64,000 nucleotides of DNA from Piliocolobus tephrosceles (Eukaryota > Chordata > Mammalia > Primates > Cercopithecidae): contig NC_045434.1 of assembly GCF_002776525.5 (NCBI RefSeq), positions 192,500,545 through 192,564,544 on the forward strand, written 5' to 3'. The notes beneath the pieces were generated by a model, which had not been told where the DNA came from, searched no databases, and saw only the letters and a list, made by a program, of their open reading frames with translations. The translations under genes were made by a program, and so were the position numbers. Below are positions 43,750 through 56,905 of the stretch, one piece after another; positions within the stretch are counted from its first letter, which is position 1; each line of letters starts with the position of its first letter.

Positions 43750-43955
43750 TGGCCCTCCTGCCTCTCTCTTATAAGGCATCCTTTGATTACATTGGGCCTT
43801 CTCAGATAATCCAGGATAATCTCCTATCTCATGGACCTTGACTTAGTAACATCTGCAAAGTTCCTTTTGCCATGTAAGATAACATATTGAGAAGTTCCAG
43901 GGAGTAGGATGTGAGCCTCTTTGGGAGGCCATTATTGAGCCTACCATATGAGGAA
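43750..43955 (-). mobile_element. MLT-class LTR fragment, antisense
   Basis: 'gattacattgggccttctca', 'gataatccaggataatctcc' and 'ccatgtaagataacatattg' is the antisense start of an ERVL/MaLR-type LTR. Only about 200 bp remains. Confidence 0.55.
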
Positions 43956-44900
43956 AAAGGTGGTTGAGATGTATGTCTCAAGATTTGGACCTATAATTAG
44001 GATACAGAATGCTCAGTCTTAATCATTGTCCCCCATTTCTTCCCTTTTCATCTACAGGAAAATTCTGATCTGCCTGATGAATCACAGCCTCATTTCAGAC
44101 TCAGATGGTAGAGCCAAGCGTTGGGGTCTTCCAGGGCTCCTGGCCAGTGGGGCAGGGCTGACAAATGTTGCAACTAGTGTATTTGAAGCACATGAGCTTG
44201 CCAAGCTGGGATGTTCCTGACTTAGAGAACTGGCTGATGAGGTGCCACTCCTCCTGTGTGACAGGTTGGAGAGGTGACACCCCACCATGCCAGGAGACAC
44301 TTCCCAGACCCACAGGGACCAACTAGATATCAGAAGCACCGAAAGGATTCTCCATAGATCCAGCCTCCATTGGGAGTGGCCCTAAGAACAGGGAAGAATA
44401 GGAAAAATATTCCAAGCCTTAGTCAGCAGGCTCCAGAGCACTGGATGCTCATGCTGCCCTTAACAGTTCACACATGTCTTCAGAGAATCCTCAAAACCTC
44501 CCTGTGATGTAGGAAAGATGGGGATATTGCTTTCCCCTTGAAGATGTGGCTATAGCAGGAACATGCACTGTACCCCAGCCTCTGCAGGACTTGTTAAGAG
44601 CCTCCATTGTATGCAGCAAGGTTTATTTTGTAACTTGGGAAGCAGGTGGGAAAGGGAGCTTTCTGAGCCAGCTCAGGAGCACAGGCCAAAGAGAGAGAAA
44701 GGAGGAGAATAAACACCAGGCAGGTGTCAGATGGTGAGTACAACTCCCCAGCCCAGGTGACATCCTTACCTAGCAGCCCATGGCAGGGCCTGGGACTCTC
44801 TCCTCCCTATGAACTGAGAGCCTGGCCTAAGTCCTGGCACCAGGCAGGATTCTGTAATGGTTGAAGAATGAATGAATAAATGAGCAAGAAAGGGAAAGCA
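43956..44900. other. Unique sequence, no gene seen
   Basis: Short chance open frames only. Confidence 0.45.
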
Positions 44901-44904
44901 CCAC

Positions 44905-45170
44905 GATGATTTGGAGAACAGACACTGGAACTAGGCCTCGGTGTGAGTCTTGACTCTATCAGTTATTAGCTGTGACCTTGATTGAGCCAGTTACTCAGTC
45001 TCCTCCTCTGAACTTCAGTTTTCTCATCTGTAAAATGAGAATGAGAATAATAGCCTTTATCTCACAGGGCTATTTTGAGACTTACAGGAGCCCATGTGTG
45101 AAAGTGCTTAGAACCGGGCCTAGCCTACCATGTGCATTCAGTAAATGCTAGTTATTATTAGAACAATAAC
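44905..45170 (+). mobile_element. MIR: MIR SINE, nearly complete
   Basis: Strong MIR match along its length: 'agctgtgaccttgattgagc', 'cttcagttttctcatctgta', 'aaatgagaatgagaataata' and 'cattcagtaaatgctagtta'. Confidence 0.9.
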
Positions 45171-45789
45171 TATTTCTAGATTTCTGCAAACCTTAAATAC
45201 TATAGCAACTGATAAATTGCAGCAGAAAGGATGTCCTTCCTGGTGTCTAACCTAAAGTTTTCACGCTGCAGCTTCATCCCTGTGCCTCTTCCTTACCAGC
45301 TATGCTTTTCAAACTCAGGCCTGCCAGGAGGACAGTTTTAGAACCAACTGTGTATGCAGCACAGATCACATTAAAAGGTCCAATCAATCAATGTGTCTGC
45401 AGCCCTGAAGCAACTCCTGCCTCAAATCAATGATGTTTACAAAGTTGGGTGGGAAGGCTATGATGCTTTTTTTAAAAATTTTTTCCTTCTCCCACATCCT
45501 TTCTGGGATAATCAACCATGTCTCTTGCAAATAAATGCCTGTGTGTGCCCACTTCTCCGGCCCTGGAAGGGTGGTGGGCTCTTCTCTCAGGGTGGACCTT
45601 CATGTCTTGTTGCCAGCTCTATAACTGGAGTGAGCCCCAGGAGGGGCCTTTCACATATAAGATGTCACCCGCTCCCTGCAGCAAGGGGGTTTCGGTCTGC
45701 GTCACTCAAGAATGCACAGCCAGGAAGCAGCAGTGTCTCAATTTGAGCCCAGAACTAGCTGATGACACACAGCAGCTAACATTAAGTGA

Positions 45790-45920
45790 GGACATCTACT
45801 GTTTTAAATATCTGTATTCACTAATGCTGAATGGTCATTTTACAGATGGCAAAGCTGAGGCGCAGAGAGATAGAACACCTTACCCCATCCCCCAGCTGTA
45901 AATGGATTTGCCAGCATTCC
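45790..45920 (-). mobile_element. MIR: MIR fossil, antisense
   Basis: 'ggtcattttacagatggcaa' and 'agctgaggcgcagagagata' fit the antisense MIR. Confidence 0.7.
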
Positions 45921-46329
45921 AACTTAAGCACTTGGGCTCCCAAATCCCTGCTTGAAACCCCTTGGCTTCCACTGCCTGGCAAGAGTCCATGCTCAGTCTG
46001 CTGGCCCGCACCATCCCACCCGCTTTCCTCTGATCCAGAATTGCCTCTCGGGAGCCTGTGCTTGTCCCCAGTGACTCGGGTGCTCACCAGTATGTGGAGA
46101 GCAGTGGGTGCTTCACAAAGGGCAACTGGAAATAACAGTGATGACACAGGCCTGGCAGGTGAGCTACCAGTTAAGGATGTACAAAGAGTCCAGGATGCCT
46201 CTGACTCCCCACCTCCGCCAAAAATTAGTTCTGCCTTTAAAGAGCTCCATTCCCCGAGAGGAAGAACCACTTCATTAGACAGGCCCTTCTCCACGAAGAC
46301 GGAACAAGCAGGCCAATAAACTCACTGGG

Positions 46330-46800
46330 TTTTGGCATCACTTTGGAAATCAATGCGCCATGATTGCGAATCCGGCGTCTGTTGGCAGCTAATTTTAGCT
46401 AGATCTTTGCAAGCGTCTAGCCCTGTTCATCTGCCCCCATGGACGAGCAGAGAGGTTCCAAGAAGTGTCATCGATCTTTCGACTAAAGTGTCCTAATGAA
46501 ATACAAATCTGTTGTCACTTAAAGAGCCATCTGTCATGATGGCACAGAAGAAATGCTACCAGGAGGACAATAACCATAATTTCATTTTAAGATCCAGCCT
46601 TCTTCCCCCTTTCCCTTCCAGAGAAAAATCGATTATTTTTTACTGTTTCATTTTGTCACAGAGCAATAGGAGGCAAAGCTATCAATATGGTGTTAAAGAA
46701 ATTTCCAATTATGTGCAAGTTCCCTGTTACAAGGGCTCTTGGCTTCTCGCAGTGAGTTAACACCTATTTGCATGAGGTAGAGTTAGCAGGAGGATGATTG
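46330..46800. promoter_or_regulatory. Candidate conserved non-coding element
   Basis: Repeat-free, compositionally even sequence holding several retained CpGs ('gattgcgaatccggcgtctg') and clustered homeodomain-like and POU/cut-like words ('gctaattttagctagat', 'gtcatcgatctttcgac', 'aaatcgattattttttac'). The texture is typical of deeply conserved vertebrate enhancers. There is no open frame of note. This is inference only. Confidence 0.35.
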
Positions 46801-47299
46801 AGTGTTCCTGTCCCTGGCGTGCAGCACTGCTTACATAACTAAGGAGGCAGAATGAGTTCAGGGTACCCAGAGGGCAGGGGTCCTAGGAAATGGAAGCACC
46901 AGCCTTAAACAGTATCAGACCATTCCTGGGTGGGGTAGTCAGAACTAGCACACGGAGCCCAGGCAGCAGGTATCGCCAGGAAAGAGGAAGGAGGGAAACT
47001 GGAGGGGGAGGGTGGGTGGCACGTATTCTCCAGGCAGGGCAGGGTCAACAGCCTCTGAGGGTCCAATCGCCTCATCTTTCAAGTGGGGCCTTTGAGAACA
47101 GGGAAAAACAATTGACTTCAATACCCCCCAGCTAGTTACTAGCAAAAAGAGAGAAGCGGAAACTCCCTCTCATCTGCTCCTTAATGGGAGCTGTTTCTCT
47201 GGACATAAAATGTTGGATAAATGCAACAGGTTTCCCCAGACTGCATTTTATACGCCCAAAAGTCTGGACTCATGTTGGAAGCCACTTTAGGTGTGTATT

Positions 47300-48261
47300 T
47301 TTCAAAGTCAGCTTTATTGATGTAATGTAGATGTAATAAAATGCAGCAACTTTAAGTATATAATTTGATGAGTTTTGACATATGCATATAGGTTATTAAC
47401 CACCTCCACAATCACAATGTGAACATTCCCATTAACCCCCAAATATTTGCTTGCGTTTCTTTTCAGTAATGACTTCCACAAGCCACAGCCTTTGCAACCT
47501 AATCTGCCCTCTGCCATTATGGTTTTGCCCCTTCTAAAATTTCATATAAATGAAATCATACAGTATTCAGTCTTTTGTATCTGTTGTTTTTTTTTTTTTT
47601 TAGTTCAGGACAATGTCTTTAAGATTCACCCATAATGTTGTGCATATCAGCTGTTTATACATCTTATTACTGAGTAGTATTCCATTGTATGGATATTTTG
47701 TTTATTCACCACTTTTTGGGCACTTTTGCTAGTTTTTGGCTATGATGAATGAAGGGGCTACAGTGGCTCACATACAAGTCTTTATGTGAACATGTGTATT
47801 CTTTTCTTTTAGTAAATGCCTTGCAGTGGAATGGATAGATGCACATGTGACATTTTAAGAAATTGCCAAACTGATTTCTGAAGATTCTGTTCCATTTTGC
47901 ATTTATACCACAATGTATAAGAATTACAGTGAGTCAACATCTTTGTCAACATTTGTTATTGGCAGGTCTTAATTTTAGCCATTCTTGTAGGTATATGCTA
48001 CTATCTTACTGTAGCTATCATTTACATTTCCCTGATGATTAATGATGTTAAATATCTTCTGAATACTTATTTGTCATTATATATTTTCTTTGGTGAATGA
48101 TTAATTCAAATCTTCTACCATTTATTTTATTGTTTACTTACTAATGCTCTTTATATATCCAGATGCAAGTAATTTATTAGTTCTATGCTTTGCAAATAAA
48201 CTGCCACTTGCCTTTTCACTTTCTTTAAATGTTTATTTTGAATAGTGCATGTTTTTAATTT
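47300..48261 (-). mobile_element. L1M: L1M 3' region, antisense
   Basis: 'gtcagctttattgatgtaat', 'gtagtattccattgtatgga' and 'cttatttgtcattatatatt' are the antisense 3' part of an old L1. It is cut at 48261 by a younger L1PA; a short remainder follows it (50009-50110). Confidence 0.75.
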
Positions 48262-48907
48262 TTTTTTAAATTATACTTTAAGTTCTAGGGTACATGTGCA
48301 CAACGTGCAGTTTTGTTACATATGTATACATGTGCCATGTTGGTGTGCTGCACCCATTAACTAGTCATTTACATTAGGTATATCTCCTAATGCTATCCCT
48401 CCCCCCATCCCCTCCCCACAATAGGACCCAGTGTGTGATGTTCCCCTTCCTGTGTCCAAGTGATCTCATTGTTCAATTCCCACCTATGAGTGAGAACGTG
48501 CGGTGTTTGGTTTTCTTTTCTTGTGATAGTTTGCTCAGAATGATGGTTTCCAGCTGCATCCATGTCCCTGCAAAGGACATGAACTCATCCTTTTTTATGG
48601 CTACATAGTATTCCATGGTGTATATGTGCCACATTTTCTTAATCCAGTCTGTCACTGATGGACATTTGGGTTGATTCTAAGTCTTTGCTATTGTGAATAG
48701 TGCCACAATAAACATACGTGTGCATGTGTCTTTATAGTAGCATGACTTATAATCCTTTGGGTATATCCCCAGTAATGGCATGGCTGGGTCAAATGTTATT
48801 TCTAGTTCTAGATCCTTGAGGAATCGCCACACTGTTTTCCACAATGGGTGAACTAGTTTACAGTCCCACCAACAGTGTAAAAATGTTCCTATTTCTCCAC
48901 ATCCTCT

Positions 48908-49432
48908 CTAGCACCTGTTGTTCCCTGATTTTTTAATGATTGCCATTCTAACTGGTGTGAGATGGTATCTCGTTGTGGTTTTGATTTGCATTTCTCTGAT
49001 GGCGAGTGATGATGAGCGTTTTTTCATGTGTCTGTCAGCTGTATGAATGTCTTCTTTTGAGAAGTGTCTGTTCATATCCTTTGCCCACTTTTTGATGGGG
49101 TTGTTTGTTTTTTTCTTGTAAATTTGATTGAGGTCTTTATAGGTTCTGGATATTAGCCCTTTGTCAGATGAGTAGATTGCAAAAATTTTCTTCCATTCTG
49201 TAGGTTGTCTGTTCACTCTGGTGGTAGTTTCTTTTGCTGTGCAGAAGCTCTTTAGTTTAATTAGATCCCATTTGTTAATTTTGGCTTTTGTTACCATTGC
49301 TTTTGGTGTTTGAGACATGAAGTCCTTGCCCATGCCTGTGTCCTGAATGGTATTACCTAGGTTTTCTTCTAGGGTTTTTATGGTTTTAGGTCTAACATTT
49401 AAGTCTCTAATCCATCTTGAATTAATTTTCAT
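48908..49432 (-). pseudogene. L1PA ORF2: L1PA ORF2 C-terminal remnant
   Basis: A 174-codon frame matches the L1 ORF2 C-terminal region (W-I-R-D-L-N-V-R-P-K-T-I, later W-A-K-D-M-N-R-H-F). It lies downstream of the reverse-transcriptase core, lacks catalytic domains and is separated from the ORF2 part at 49732-49890 by frame breaks. Confidence 0.85.
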
Positions 49433-49731
49433 ATAAGGAGTAAGGAAAAGATCTCATTTCAGCTTTCTACTCATGGCTAGCCAATTTTCCCAGCACCATT
49501 TATTAAATAGGGAATCCTTTCCCTATTTTTAAACAAAAATTTCTTGGTTTTTGTCAGGTTTGTCAAAGATCAGATGGCTATAGATGTGTGGTATTATTTC
49601 TGAGGGCTCTGTTCTTTTCCACTGGTCTATATCTCTGTTTTGGTATCAGTACTATGCTGTTTGGGTTACTGTAGCCTTGTAGTATAGTTTGAAGTCAGGT
49701 AGCATGATGCCTCCAGGTTTGTTCTTTTGGC

Positions 49732-49983
<252 letters not shown>

Positions 49984-50109
49984 CTATTTGGCCATCTTGG
50001 GCACACCTCATGTTTTTAATTTAAAAAACTTTTCTACATACCAGATAGAAACTTTATTACCTTAAAAAATTGGCCTGCTCATATCAATATATTTTAAGAA
50101 TTCTTAATG

Positions 50110-51130
50110 TGCAGAGAGCTCTAAGTAGAGACTTTGGGTTTGACTTTCACTCTTCAGGATTAATTTGGTTTTTCATAGACTTCACTAGCCCTGGAATGTA
50201 GCAGCGGCTCCCATCTTAGGGGCAGCAGCATGGCCTGGGAGACTGTCTCCTCTCCATTGTGGATGGCTCAGGTGACTTAGGCCAACCCCATCCAAAGTAC
50301 CCATGTCTCAACTTCCCGGCTTCTGTAACAACACATTGGAAAGGCTGTTTTCCCTTTGGTGGTTTAACTTTTACTTGAAACCTCATTTCCACACCTATGG
50401 ACTGTATTAGAAGTATAACAATCCTAAATTAATTGACTGGCCCAAGAACGGCTTGGGCAATATGACCTGGGAATGGCCTGAGCACTGGCACTGGCTGTGC
50501 CCCTTTTGGCCAACAGCCCGGCCAAGGACAGGAGCAGACCATAGGTGAGGCTGGTCCTTCTGTGATAAACCCTAGAGGAGGAACCCACTCCAGCTTATGC
50601 CAAAGAACAAATATAAACAGAACAGAGAATGCCGCTCTAGGTCAAATTACACCATTTGTGGTTCTGAGCCAAAGGTGACCCAACCAATAGAATAAACCTC
50701 CTAGATATGCAAAAGTCTTCAAGGCCTAAGGTCACAATTTAGAAGAAAAAACTGTCTTTCTGAAAGTGTAAGCACAAAACTCATGCTAGGGGCCTACAGT
50801 GTTGGGCACACCCTTTCCCGCTGAGGTGCAAATCTGTTCTCAGTGGAACAAGCAGTGCCCTGGATGAGGACCTTTCCTGGGATGCTAGTAGCAAGTGTGT
50901 GCCCCAGCATTTGAGCATGCAATGCTGTGCGTCTGCTGTGCCAGAGACTGTCTTGCACTGGGTGTGCTCCAAGGAGATCTCTGCGTCTCAAACCACATCC
51001 TCCAAGAAGACCCAGGTGATACCCAGAATGTCTTCATGCAGAGCCTTCAGGTATGACCAGCCTTCCCCAGCCCACTGGTGTGAACAGGAGTGAACATGGC
51101 CAGGCACCGAAGCAGCACAGGAACATCTAC
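50110..51130. other. Unique sequence, no gene seen
   Basis: Chance frames under 70 codons. I recognise no repeat family at 50120-51120. Confidence 0.45.
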
Positions 51131-54125
51131 TTTTTTTTTTTTTTTTTTTTTTTTGATGAAGTCTAGTGTATCATTTTTTTCTTTTAACAATTCATACTTT
51201 CCACGGTTTTTTTTTTTTTTTTTTTTTTTTGGTCGAAATCAAAGTCACAAAATTTTTCTCCATGTTTTCTTCTAAAAGTTTTAGTTTTAGCACTTACCTT
51301 TAAATCTATTATTTATTTCAAGTTAAATTTCTAAGAGGTGTGAGATCAAGGTTGAGGATGGTTGTGTGTTTTCCCCCCTTCTCAGCAGTTTGCTGAGAAG
51401 ACAGACAGACAATCCTTTCCCCATGGAATTAACTTTCCATTTTTGTAGAAAATCAACTTATATTTGTAGACCTTTTTTCCTGTTCTCTATTCTGTTCCAT
51501 TGTTCTGTATGTCTTTCTTTATACCAATTCCACACTCTTTTGATTATGGTAGCTTAATAATTTACTTGAAACCAGCTAATATAAATCAACTGTTCTACTT
51601 TTTCAAATGGTGTTGGATATTCCAGGTCCATCGTGTTTCCACATATGTTTTGCAATCACCTTGTGCATTTCAACAAAAAGGTAGGTGAGATTTTGTTTGT
51701 GATCATGTTATACCCATAGATCACTTTTCAGAGAATTTACATGTTCACAACATTGAGTCTTCAGTTCTTACATATCTCAATCCTCTTGAATTTCTATCAG
51801 CAATTTGTTTTTTTAGTTTTCACATATTTTGTGAACTTTATCTCTAGATATATTTTATGATAATGTATAATATACATTATGATTTTAATGCATTTATTAA
51901 TGGTTTTTTGACAATCTTTGAGTTTTCACTTGAATTTTTGGATCATTTCACTTAAGATGATAGTAGATATGGTTAAATTTAAATCTACTATATTGCTATT
52001 TGTTTCTGTTCGTTCTTTTTGTTCATTGCAACTTTATCCCGCTTGTCCTGCCTTCTCCTGAATTAATTGAATTTTTAATAGGTTCATTTTAATCTCCACT
52101 ATTGGTTTATTGGTAATATCTCTGTCTTTTACATATTTGTATTTTTACCAGTTGCTCAAGCATTTAGAATATACATCTTTAATCTGTCAGCATACCTGCA
52201 AGTAATGTAATACTAGTATGAGAGCTTTATAATAGTAAATTTTCACTTCCCCCATCCTTTGTGCTATTATTTCTTACATTTTATTTTTACATATATTACA
52301 AACCCCACAATACATCATTGTTGTTAGTACTTTAAGCAGTCAATTATCCTGAAGGGTAAAATATGAGAGACACAAAAAAACATCTTTATTGTTCTAGCTT
52401 CTATCATTTCTTTATGTAGATCCTAATTTCTATTTTTATCATTTTCCTTGTACCCAAAAAGACTTTCTTTGACATTTTTTTGAGAGGCCGTTCTGCTGAT
52501 GTTGAATTCTTTCATCTATTTCTGAAGCAGTCTTCATTTCTTGCACGTTTAAGTGACACTTCCACTGGGTATAGAATTCTATGCTCCTATCTTAAATTTC
52601 TTCTTTTGCTACTTTAAAGATGTTGCTCCATTGTTTTATGCCTTGTATGGTTTCTAACATGACATCTTCTATCTTCTTATCTTTGTTTCCCTATCCATTA
52701 TATCTCTCTCTCTTTTTCTGGCTCCTTTTGAGATTTGTCTCTTTATTGCTGGCTTTCTGAATTTGACTGTGATGTGCTTTAGTGTGATTTACTTTATGTT
52801 TCTTTTGCTTTGGTGGTGTTACGATTTTGAATGTTCAGGCTTATAATTTTTATCAAATTTAGAAAAATTGTGGCCATTACTTCTTAAAATATTTTTTCTG
52901 CCCCCATTCTTCTCCCATATCCTCTGTCCTCTGGAGCTTCAGTTGTAAGTATGTTAGGACATTGGATATTGTTCCACAGGTTACTGATGTTTTGTTCATT
53001 CTTCAGGGGTTTCCCTCCTCTGCTCTATTTTGGATAGTTTCTTTTGCTATGTATTCAATTTCACTGACCTTTTCTGTTGCAGAACAGAATCTGCATGTTA
53101 ATCCCATCACATGTAAGTTTTCTCAGTTCAGAAATTGTATTTTTCTTCTATACATGTTCCATTTGGGTTATTAAAACTCAGCCTGTTAATTTTCTTGTGT
53201 CTTCTTAAACATCAGAGTATATTTATAATAGCTATTTTATTGTCTTAGCTAGTAGTTCCAACATAGCCATCGTTTTTGGATTCCTTTATATTGATATGTT
53301 TTTCCTTCTGATCATAGGTCCTACTTTCTTGCTTCTTTCTGCCTAGTGATTTTTTTATTGATGCTGGACATTGTGATTTTATGTTGTTGGTTATTAATTT
53401 TGTTCTATTTCTTTACACAGTACTGGGTTTTGTTGTGGGAAGCAGTTATTTTGAGTCAGTTGGATAATTTTTAGGCTTTCTCTTAAGTTTATTAGGGAAG
53501 ATATAGAGCAGAGTTTATTTAGGGTTATTAATGCCCACTTCTAATCCAGTAACCTTCTGAGGAGTCTCCCTGATGCCCTGTTTACTATGAAGTCTTGCCA
53601 CTGTTCCTGGTGAGAACAAAAGCTACCCCCTAGCCCCCAACCTTGTGTGAGCTTTGAGAGTACCTCTGTATCCCCTACTCTGGTGTTTCTGTTTCCCCTG
53701 GCCCCAGGTACTTTTTTCACATATGCATAAATCATTACTTAGATGGATTCTTGAGAAGACCCCTCTCAAGTCTTTGGAGGTCCCTTTCTGTGCAGCACCC
53801 TCTTCAATATTCTGTCTTTCAAATTCTAGCCACCTTGGCCTTCTCAAACTCTGTTATCTTTCTCCTCAAATCACCAAAGCTACCAGGCTCTGTTGCAGTT
53901 CTCCCTCCTTTCTTTGCAGTCCGGAAGCCACTTCCAGAGAGCGATCTGGGGCCGCTGTAGGGCATGGCTCACTCGCTCTCGTTTCGCTCTCTGCTTACAC
54001 GCCTGTGTGGCCAGCTGTCGAGTGTCCAACACAGTTGTTTAATGTGTTTCGACAACTTTTGTGGTTGCTTGAGGTAGGAGGGTAAACTCCATTCCTGATA
54101 GTTCATCATGGCCCGAAGCAAAAAT
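51131..54125 (-). mobile_element. L1M: L1M fragments, antisense, with most of ORF2 missing
   Basis: From left to right the complement follows L1 order backwards: ORF2 C-terminal part (51230-51960, 'tgttctgtatgtctttcttt', 'gattatggtagcttaataat'), then the ORF1/ORF2 junction (52500-53000), 5' UTR-like sequence (53200-54000) and a 5' terminus at 54125 ('catcatggcccgaagc'). About 3 kb of ORF2 is missing. Two T-runs (51131-51154 and 51207-51231) lie at its left edge. Confidence 0.75.
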
Positions 54126-54389
54126 ATAATTGATGCCGTTTTCTAATGTTTTTAATGCACCTTTGAATACTATTATCATTAAGAGTCAAATACTTTATTT
54201 TTTCCTAATTGAATCTGAGATGGAACCCCCCCAGATCTAAAGCTGATAGCAGTAGAACTTCTCAGAGCAAAAGAGAGACTGAGGCTGTCTGTCTCTGCTC
54301 TCTCCTCACACGGGCACCTCTGACCCCTGAGGTCCCTCAAGGAAGGCATATTAGTGAAAACCTCTGGCTTCCAGGACAACCTTTATCCT

Positions 54390-54910
54390 CCTTAGCTTGA
54401 TATTCAAGGGCCTTCATTGCATGTTCCTGCCAAGTCCCTCACCTCATCTCCTGCCCCTCTCCTCCCCTCCTCTCACTCCATACTTGATGCTGTGAGAGGA
54501 GACTCTCATGGAGACTTTTACAATTTCCTTCTACGCCTCTGCTTTCGCTCATACTGTTCCTCCTCTCCAGACTGACTCTACACCCCCAGGCTCCCAGCCT
54601 CTGCTTTTCCACCAAGCCAGGGCTTAGAGTTGAGTCTAACATGGGGGCAGGCTGTGAAGTCAGCACATACCACTAAAACTGGCAAAGAGACTTGGGCAAA
54701 ATTGTCTGCATTCCTTCTATCACTATATCTTTCTTTTTTAAAATTTTATTTTGCCAAACACAATACAGTTGAAGTCACAGAAATATCCTCCGTGTACACT
54801 GGTTCCTAAACTCTTTAGTGTTCTGATTCAAGGATCATATTTGCAGCTCCTAACTGCAAATCTGACACACAGTAGTTTGTCAATAAATATCTGTAGGATA
54901 AATGAAGGGA
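54390..54910 (+). mobile_element. L2: L2 fragments
   Basis: 'ttcaagggccttcattgcat' (54395) and 'cacacagtagtttgtcaata' with 'aatatctgtaggataaatga' (54860) are L2-like; the part between is unclear. Confidence 0.5.
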
Positions 54911-55059
54911 AGGGAAAGGGGGGTCAGGAGGAAGTCATGATATGAGCAAAGGAAAGCAGGGGAGAATAAACGTGGCTGCATCAGGGAGTGGCTGGAACAA
55001 AGCACAGAGCAGATTTCAGATGATTTGAGAGGTGATGGGCACAGCATTCAGTTAGCATT

Positions 55060-55215
55060 CACTCTGACCTGTGCGCATTCAGACTCTGACTCTGTCACTT
55101 TCTGTGTGACTTTGGGCAAGTGGCTTAGCCTCTCTGGGCCTTTGTTTTTCATAAAATAAGGATTTTAATGTCAACCTCCCAGGGTTCTTGTGGTGTTGAT
55201 ATAAGGCAATTGGAT
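55060..55215 (+). mobile_element. MIR: MIR SINE fragment
   Basis: 'ctgtgtgactttgggcaagt', 'ggcttagcctctctgggcct' and 'ataaggattttaatgtcaa' are MIR. Confidence 0.8.
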
Positions 55216-55825
55216 TGATTGAACAATTGAGCATTAGATTGAACAATATGAAATGGTTGGGTTTTGATCACCCTTGATCTCTAAATGGTATGGAAGCCTA
55301 AAGCCCAGTCCACAGATCCCAGGAGGCTAGTGCCCCTCGCAGCCCTGACCGGCCCTTCCAGGGATGAACTGTGCATTTGAATAGTTAAGAATCGTGGCTG
55401 CTCTGCTCGGAAGACAATGCATTACCTGTCCCCAATTTAACCTTCCCCTGCTGACCCACTCAGAGCCTGGTGTCATCTCAGGTGGCACCAAAGAGCCTGT
55501 GGCCCGGGAAGCTCAGAGGATTTCCAAGATGTTGGCCCAAGGCAGCTGCCACCAGTGTGGCAGAGCTAGGCTTGAAGGGCTTCTATTTTCTTTAGTTTTC
55601 CAGACAATGGAAGCCTTTCAACGGACAACTTGCCTTGGACCAGGTTAATGTGGGAGCTGGGAGCAGGCGGGCAAAACCAGGAGGGAGAAGGAAGAGAAGG
55701 CAATGGATTCCAAGTGGATTTGGTTGCTCTCATTCATTCCAGGCAACTGTTAAATGGGACAGAATGATCCTCAAATCCCCTTTCTCTCCATTCAGTGCTT
55801 CTAGGGATCTACCTGACATTTTAGG
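55216..55825. other. Unique sequence, no gene seen
   Basis: Chance open frames up to 84 codons, none with recognised domains. Confidence 0.45.
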
Positions 55826-55842
55826 GGAAAAAGTTGTATAAA

Positions 55843-55905
55843 AGCGAATGGCACATGATACTCTCTAGAAACTGATGGCGCATGATACTCTCTGCAGAAA
55901 CTGTA
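55843..55905. repeat. Short tandem duplication, about 30 bp
   Basis: 'ggcacatgatactctctaga' (55849) and 'ggcgcatgatactctctgca' (55876) are consecutive copies of one unit. Confidence 0.85.
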
Positions 55906-55936
55906 GGACGGAGAAATCTCAGTGACCTTGCGTTCG

Positions 55937-55985
55937 ATGTGTCCTAAGATCTCCAAAATAATATCAGATGAGGTGAGAAGGCAAG
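55937..55985 (+). repeat. Direct repeat copy 1 of a roughly 48-bp word
   Basis: 'tgtcctaagatctccaaaat' followed by 'atcagatgaggtgagaagg' recurs in the same orientation at 57797-57845 with almost no change. Confidence 0.9.
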
Positions 55986-56434
55986 TCTGACACCAGCCCT
56001 CCTGTACCACAGTGTGCTCCAGGAGCCCCCCACAGGGGGCTTGGCCCTCATATTCTCCTCACACCTGCTTCCCACCCCCATGGCAGACTTGACTGCTTTT
56101 CCTTTTCAGCCCCTGCAGCCCTCCTGTCCCTTTGGACTGCCTGCAAAACAGGTCTCTTCAGCCTGAACAAATGCACCTCCACCCTCCCCTTTATTCTCAG
56201 TGGTGTTTCAAACTTCATCAAGCAGAGAGGGGTAAGTTCTGGTATTGAACCACAGCCTCTGGAGTTAAACAAGGGCTTTGTACTTGTGCTGTAGAACTAC
56301 TTGGCCAGGTCCCTATCTGTTGAGGGACCCCACATCACCATGAGGCACAGGCTAGAGACTCAGCTGGAGAAGGGTCTTCAGCCCGACCCAGAGACAGCTG
56401 AACTGCTTGGGGACTTGAGACCCTCTGACTGAGC

Positions 56435-56905
56435 AGAAAGCATTTTATTTATTTAGAGAACGGCTCATGCAGTTATGCAGACTGAGAAGTCTCACAGTCA
56501 GTCATCTGCAAACTGGAGAACAGGAGAGCCGGTAGTGTAATTCAGTCTGAGTTGAAAGGCCTGAGAAACAGGCGGGCTGGTGGTGTAAGTCCAGAAGTCC
56601 AAAGGCTCAAGAACCAGGAGCGCCAACATCCGAGAGCAGGAGAAGACGGATGTCCCGGTCCCGGCAGATAGAATGAATTTGCCTTTCCTCTGATGGGCTG
56701 TGCTATTCGGGTCTTTGATGGACTGATTGGATGACACCTTGTCTACGTTGATGAGGACAGATCTTCTTTTTTCAGTCTACTGATTCAAATGCTAATCTTG
56801 TCCAGAAACACCCTCACAGGCTCACCCAGACATAATATTTTACCAACTATCTGGGCATCCCTTAGCCCAGTCAAGTTGATACCAATAATTAACCAGCACA
56901 AGAAC
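56435..56905 (-). mobile_element. MLT2B: MLT2B-type LTR (HERV-L family), antisense
   Basis: The antisense pattern 'ctgagaagtctcacagtcag', 'ccagaaacaccctcacaggc', 'atctgggcatcccttagccc' and 'taattaaccagcaca' at the right end is the MLT2 group. It is more diverged than the MLT2A copy at 4.3 kb. Confidence 0.75.

Noticed and set aside
45821..46319. Overlapping frames of 157 and 162 codons on opposite strands
   Set aside because: Both run across a MIR fossil at 45790-45920; two open strands at once suggest chance in G+C-moderate DNA.
51131..51231. Two poly(T) runs considered as tails of two new retroinsertions
   Set aside because: The sequence between and after them reads as continuous antisense L1M, with no SINE or L1 3' end attached to either run.
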